Below are positions 60,832-64,000 of a stretch of 64,000 bases of DNA, piece by piece. A program made the position numbers and the translations under genes. Below the pieces are notes generated by a model. The model was not told the origin of the DNA and made no database searches. It saw only the letters and a list, made by a program, of their open reading frames with translations. Numbering within the stretch: position 1 is the first letter of the stretch; every line of letters starts with the position of its first letter. Source of the DNA: Propionigenium maris DSM 9537 (GTDB lineage Bacteria; Fusobacteriota; Fusobacteriia; Fusobacteriales; Fusobacteriaceae); contig NZ_BSDY01000015.1 of assembly GCF_027925155.1 (NCBI RefSeq), forward strand, positions 1 to 64,000, in the 5' to 3' direction.

Positions 60832-61650
60832 CTAATCAATTAGATATTTTCCTTCAGTATAGTTAAATACAGGTCCCTCAAGACATACATAGGTTTCATC
60901 TACCCTGCAGTGTCCGCATTTTCCTACTGCACAGGACATCTTCCTCTCAAAGGAAAGCCAGATCTTCTCTTCTGGAACCCCCATCTTAACAAACTCCTTG
61001 GCTCCAAACTCCATCATCTTTGGAGGCCCTACAATTACAATCTCTGTATTTGGAATGTCAGAAAGGTTTAACTTATTAAAGTGCTCTGTAACCAGCCCTT
61101 TTGATAATCCTAGGCTGCAGTTGCCATCCTGGCAGATTTCATCTACAGTGGTAATAACATGGTGATCCCTTCTCCACTGGGATATCTCCTCCTCAAAGAG
61201 GATACACTCCTCATTTTTAAACCCAAGGATGAGCTCCATATTTTCAGTGGAGGCAAACTTCTTATGCACAGCATTTATCATAGACCTTACCGGACCACAG
61301 CCAGATCCTCCGGCCACAACTATCAGATGTTTTCCCCTATAGTTTTCATCAAAGGGGAAGCCGTTCCCATAGGGCCCCCTTAAAAACATCTCATCCCCGG
61401 GCTTTAACTCAAAGAGTACATTGGTAACCAATCCTACCTTTCTTATTAGAAATTCTATCCACCCCTCCTCCACATTGAACTCTGTAACAGAGATGGGAGC
61501 TTCCCCCACTTTAGGAATGGAGATCTGAATAAACTGCCCGTAGTTTAACTCATCTACCCTGTCAAACTCCACCTTAAAAAGCCACTCTATATTAGTAACT
61601 TTCTTTATATCTAATATCTTATATGGTTTCGGCATAATTGGATTTTCCAT
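60832..61650 (-). CDS. asrB: Anaerobic sulfite reductase subunit B
   Basis: A 272-residue flavoprotein of the ferredoxin-NADP reductase family that feeds electrons from NADH. It shows the flavin-binding barrel (FLRGPYGNGFPFDENYRG), the NAD domain (LIVVAGGSGCGPVRSMINAV) and the C-terminal 2Fe-2S Cys set (MSCAVGKCGHCRVDETYVC). Its start overlaps the asrA stop by one base. Confidence 0.96.
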   Translation of the reverse strand: MENPIMPKPYKILDIKKVTNIEWLFKVEFDRVDELNYGQFIQISIPKVGEAPISVTEFNVEEGWIEFLIRKVGLVTNVLFELKPGDEMFLRGPYGNGFPFDENYRGKHLIVVAGGSGCGPVRSMINAVHKKFASTENMELILGFKNEECILFEEEISQWRRDHHVITTVDEICQDGNCSLGLSKGLVTEHFNKLNLSDIPNTEIVIVGPPKMMEFGAKEFVKMGVPEEKIWLSFERKMSCAVGKCGHCRVDETYVCLEGPVFNYTEGKYLID

Positions 61651-62687
61651 TACTTGCTACCTCCTGTTAGTTTCTCAGTTTCATGGGTAAGTTTATTTAT
61701 AAGGGTAGAGAAGGATATAAATACCGGACATCTGTCATCGCATCTTCCGCATCCCACACACATATGCTCTCCCCCAAATCTCTTCTTGAAGTCATGGACC
61801 TTGTGCATAGTCTTAAACCTCATTCTCTCTCCGGCTGTGCTTCTGAAGGTATGTCCACCAGCCATATCGGTGTAACCATCTATATGACAGGAAGCACTTA
61901 TCCTTCTCCTTTCCCCGGCATTGCTGTCTGGAGTATAGTGCATATCATAGGATGTATAGCATGTACAGGTGGAGCAGGCTATGGTGCAGCTACCACACAT
62001 AAGACATCTCTTATCGTATTCTTTCCACAAGTCAAGGTTCTTTACCTGCTGCTGAATATCCTTATTAGGAATAACAGGAAGCTCAACTTTTCTGCTATTT
62101 TCCGTAACTAGTGGTACTGAATACTCCATCTCTTCCCCTTTAAATACCTCCTCTAAACTACCCTTTTTTATATCCACTTTTACTGTCTCAGGCTCTAGCT
62201 GTAATCCAAAGATATAGTCTTTATCCTCAACAATATTCCCCTTCATAGAGGCACAGAAACATGTATCCCACCCTTTATCTGGGCATTCCATAAGGGCAAA
62301 GGAGATTCTGTCTCTCATCTTCCTGTAGTAGGAATCTTCAAAGCCTCCATTCTCAAGGTAGATCCTATCCTGTCTCTTAAAGGCATTTATATCACAGGCT
62401 CTTGCAAATATAAGGACGGGCTTGCTATCTGTCTTTCTCTCCCTGTACTCATCGTCGGTGAAGTAGAATAGGGTTTCAGTAATAGGACCTATAACCTCCT
62501 TGGCAGGATAGTCCGATTTTGCATCATAGACTATCTCCTTTCCTCTCTCCACCACTCCGTATCTGACAACATCTGTGTCTACATACCTTCCCTCCTTGGG
62601 AAATCTTTTTGGAGCATAGATTACATAAGTTTCCTTTAACCTTTCAAAGGCTTCATCAAAACTTTTTCTACTCATTTTCACTGCCAT
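61650..62687 (-). CDS. asrA: Anaerobic sulfite reductase subunit A
   Basis: A 345-residue iron-sulfur protein passing electrons between AsrB and AsrC. It has two ferredoxin motifs, CLMCGSCTIACSTC near residue 230 and CVGCGRCDDRCPVF near residue 310, after an N-terminal domain with LIFARACDINAFKRQD. AAGGAGG precedes ATG 62687; a second ATG four codons later is possible. First gene of the asrABC-cbiX unit. Confidence 0.95.
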   Translation of the reverse strand: MAVKMSRKSFDEAFERLKETYVIYAPKRFPKEGRYVDTDVVRYGVVERGKEIVYDAKSDYPAKEVIGPITETLFYFTDDEYRERKTDSKPVLIFARACDINAFKRQDRIYLENGGFEDSYYRKMRDRISFALMECPDKGWDTCFCASMKGNIVEDKDYIFGLQLEPETVKVDIKKGSLEEVFKGEEMEYSVPLVTENSRKVELPVIPNKDIQQQVKNLDLWKEYDKRCLMCGSCTIACSTCTCYTSYDMHYTPDSNAGERRRISASCHIDGYTDMAGGHTFRSTAGERMRFKTMHKVHDFKKRFGGEHMCVGCGRCDDRCPVFISFSTLINKLTHETEKLTGGSK

Positions 62688-62777
62688 AAATTCCTCCTTT
62701 TTTAACTGTTTCTATCTTAGTTAAGATATTAACATAGCCTTAAAGGGAATTAACAATACTAATATTCAATACAAAGA

Positions 62778-62793
62778 ATAGGTTTTTACCTAT
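62778..62793. promoter_or_regulatory. Palindrome upstream of asrA (possible operator)
   Basis: ATAGGT-TTTT-ACCTAT is a perfect inverted repeat about 90 bases before the asrA start. A TTGACT lies further upstream on the minus strand, but no clear -10 box at proper spacing was found. Confidence 0.4.
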
Positions 62794-62913
62794 ACAAACT
62801 TAAAATATTCTTGAAAAAGTCAATAATAAAGCGTGAGGTTCCACCCTTCTTAACCTTTTGTAATAATCTATCATAATGAAATTAATCTATAATTATATAC
62901 TTTTCCTAACAAT

Positions 62914-62940
62914 AAAAAAAGAAGGAACATCTCTGTTCCC
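62914..62940 (-). terminator. Terminator of the esterase gene
   Basis: On the minus strand GGAACA and TGTTCC pair around GAGA and are followed by TTCTTTTTTT. Confidence 0.83.
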
Positions 62941-62965
62941 TCTAAAACTACTATCTATAGAATAT

Positions 62966-63754
62966 CTACTTCCCCTTAAAAAACCTCAGCACCATCTTAA
63001 CGGAGTCAAAGGGAGCTCCCCTTCCTAGAAGGAGGGGCCACGAAGTATTTGGATGGGGGATTACATGTCCTCCCTCAAACACCTCTATTAGGATATTTTC
63101 CCTAACCCTGTACTCCCTGTAGAGCCTGTGGTCCAAAGGTTCCGGAAGGGTCTCCTCCCTGGAGATCTTAAGAAAGGATTCATAGGTGGAATCAAATCTT
63201 CCCCTACTCCTGCCGTCGGATCCCATAAGATCTCCCCCTTGAAAGGGGACCATCCTGTCCTCTACATTGTTGATTATAATCACAGGGGTAGCCTTTTCAA
63301 GGGAGTAATCCCTGTTCTCCTCACTGGGAAGGTTGATACACCAGAGAGCTATTTTTTTAAAGATACCGCTCTGGGTAAACTTAAATCCCAGGGCTCCCCC
63401 GTTGGAGAAACCTCCAAAGAATACCTGCTTCTCATCTCCTCCATATACAGAAACAAGGTAGTGGACTATCTTCCTGTAAAACTTCTCCTCATCTATATCA
63501 GCTTCCCTTGCCGGATGGAGCCTTCCCAGCCTCCCGTCATTCCAGTAGGGTCCAAAGGAATCTGGATATACAACTATAAGATTTTCCTTCTGGGACATCT
63601 CCTCAAACTCATAGGCTGTGGCTGCCCTCATTATATCCCCATTGCAGTGGGAACCGTGGGCAAGAAAGATAATTCTGGCTCCGGGCTTTAACCCCTCTGG
63701 GATAAAGTAGGAAAATCTTCTCTCCACTCCATCTATATGAAGGATCTTCTTCAT
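62966..63754 (-). CDS. Alpha/beta-hydrolase, polyhydroxybutyrate-depolymerase/LpqC-like
   Basis: A 262-residue hydrolase. The oxyanion region is IIFLAHGSHCNGDIMRAA, the nucleophile elbow FFGGFSNGGALGFK (Ser in GFSNG), and the late His EGGHVIPHPNTSWP. No signal peptide. The family includes feruloyl esterases and PHB depolymerases; the substrate is unknown. ATG 63754 follows GGAAGGG; an ATG at 63820, one base after the upstream stop, would add 22 residues without a ribosome site. A 7-bp inverted repeat (CCAGATG/CATCTGG, 63781-63800) lies in that leader. Confidence 0.82.
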   Translation of the reverse strand: MKKILHIDGVERRFSYFIPEGLKPGARIIFLAHGSHCNGDIMRAATAYEFEEMSQKENLIVVYPDSFGPYWNDGRLGRLHPAREADIDEEKFYRKIVHYLVSVYGGDEKQVFFGGFSNGGALGFKFTQSGIFKKIALWCINLPSEENRDYSLEKATPVIIINNVEDRMVPFQGGDLMGSDGRSRGRFDSTYESFLKISREETLPEPLDHRLYREYRVRENILIEVFEGGHVIPHPNTSWPLLLGRGAPFDSVKMVLRFFKGK

Positions 63755-63821
63755 GGTTCCCTTCCTAAAAACAACTCCCTCCAGATGACTCACCATCTGG
63801 GGAACAACTATCCTCCCCATG

Positions 63822-64000
63822 CTACTTATTCCTTTTCTTCAGTGGGAACATAAACACATCTCTCATAGCTCCTGTGTCATCGGCCTGCTCCTCTACTAGA
63901 GGTATATCTGCAAGCTCCACCTCACCAGCGTACTCATAGGTCCCCTCCTCATATACCTCAAAGAGGTGCAGGGCGAATCCCTCATCAGCTGCATTGAGGA
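63822..64000 (-). CDS. 3' end of a gene resembling SRA/HNH-type nuclease proteins (partial)
   Basis: The frame open to the window edge encodes ADEGFALHLFEVYEEGTYEY, then AGEVELADIP, and ends FPLKKRNK. The LHLFEV-x-GxYxYxGE pattern is typical of the SRA-like DNA-binding part of SRA/HNH restriction-type endonucleases, but only 59 codons are visible. It abuts the esterase gene. Confidence 0.5.
   Translation of the reverse strand, partial: LNAADEGFALHLFEVYEEGTYEYAGEVELADIPLVEEQADDTGAMRDVFMFPLKKRNK

Noticed and set aside
1..64000. tRNA, rRNA, CRISPR arrays, prophage genes
   Set aside because: Intergenic regions were read on both strands and none matched these features.

Overview
The window looks like a chromosomal segment of a low-GC, Gram-negative, strictly anaerobic bacterium, most likely a Fusobacteriota member (Ilyobacter/Propionigenium-like). 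The reasons are arginine codons that are nearly all AGA/AGG, strong GGAGG ribosome sites, outer-membrane genes (two TonB-dependent receptors, an OmpA protein, TonB/ExbB/ExbD), anaerobic sulfite reductase, and a heme locus built around an anaerobic radical-SAM heme-opening enzyme with its flavodoxin, the layout known from Fusobacterium hmu loci. The assignment is inferred from content; no rRNA or tRNA gene was seen. Nothing looks like a prophage, CRISPR array or intact insertion sequence.

Layout. 1-8.4 kb: a possible transposase tail, an MscS channel, an L,D-transpeptidase-like protein, HU behind a promoter bracketed by a 24-bp inverted repeat, an EAL phosphodiesterase, an EF-G-like GTPase and a methyltransferase. 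8.4-15.3 kb: two divergent units, each with its own promoter and cobalamin riboswitch: a BtuB-like receptor on the minus strand, and an exported CbiK-type chelatase plus a BtuF/C/D-like ABC importer on the plus strand. 15.4-23 kb: a CvfB-like S1 protein, a YfcC-type carrier, a Ppx/GppA enzyme, an RpiR regulator and a MupG-type hydrolase. 23-27.9 kb: leuACDB on the minus strand behind a leucine-rich 45-residue leader peptide and an attenuator-type terminator. 28-41.6 kb: a diguanylate cyclase, paired YdcZ transporters with a Crp-family regulator, a rearranged T4-type lysozyme, a HutG-like ureohydrolase, an M16 protease, an M20 amidohydrolase, an OmpA protein and an SDR enzyme.

41.7-54.3 kb is one divergent heme acquisition and breakdown locus. 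tonB, hutZ, hmuF and hutX run leftwards. exbB, exbD, hmuW, a YbaN protein, the receptor, a permease, an ATPase, a binding protein and an ABC exporter run rightwards. Two related palindromes sit beside the central promoter. 54.5-64 kb holds a CDF-like membrane protein, a MarR regulator that overlaps its own promoter, a cupin-like protein, an MFS carrier, a methyltransferase, asrABC with a CbiX chelatase (sulfite reduction plus siroheme insertion), an esterase, and the end of an SRA/HNH-like gene at the window edge.

The most unusual signal is a family of about 90-bp repeats (six clear copies). Five copies begin exactly six bases after the T-tract of an intrinsic terminator, in the orientation of the terminated gene. 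All end in a short palindrome around CGTCACG followed by T residues, with paired changes in the arms. In three convergent gene pairs the far end of the repeat supplies the stop codon of the opposing gene. The second strongest signal is the lysozyme gene: a complete domain with a decayed active site, followed by a catalytic N-lobe lacking its own body.
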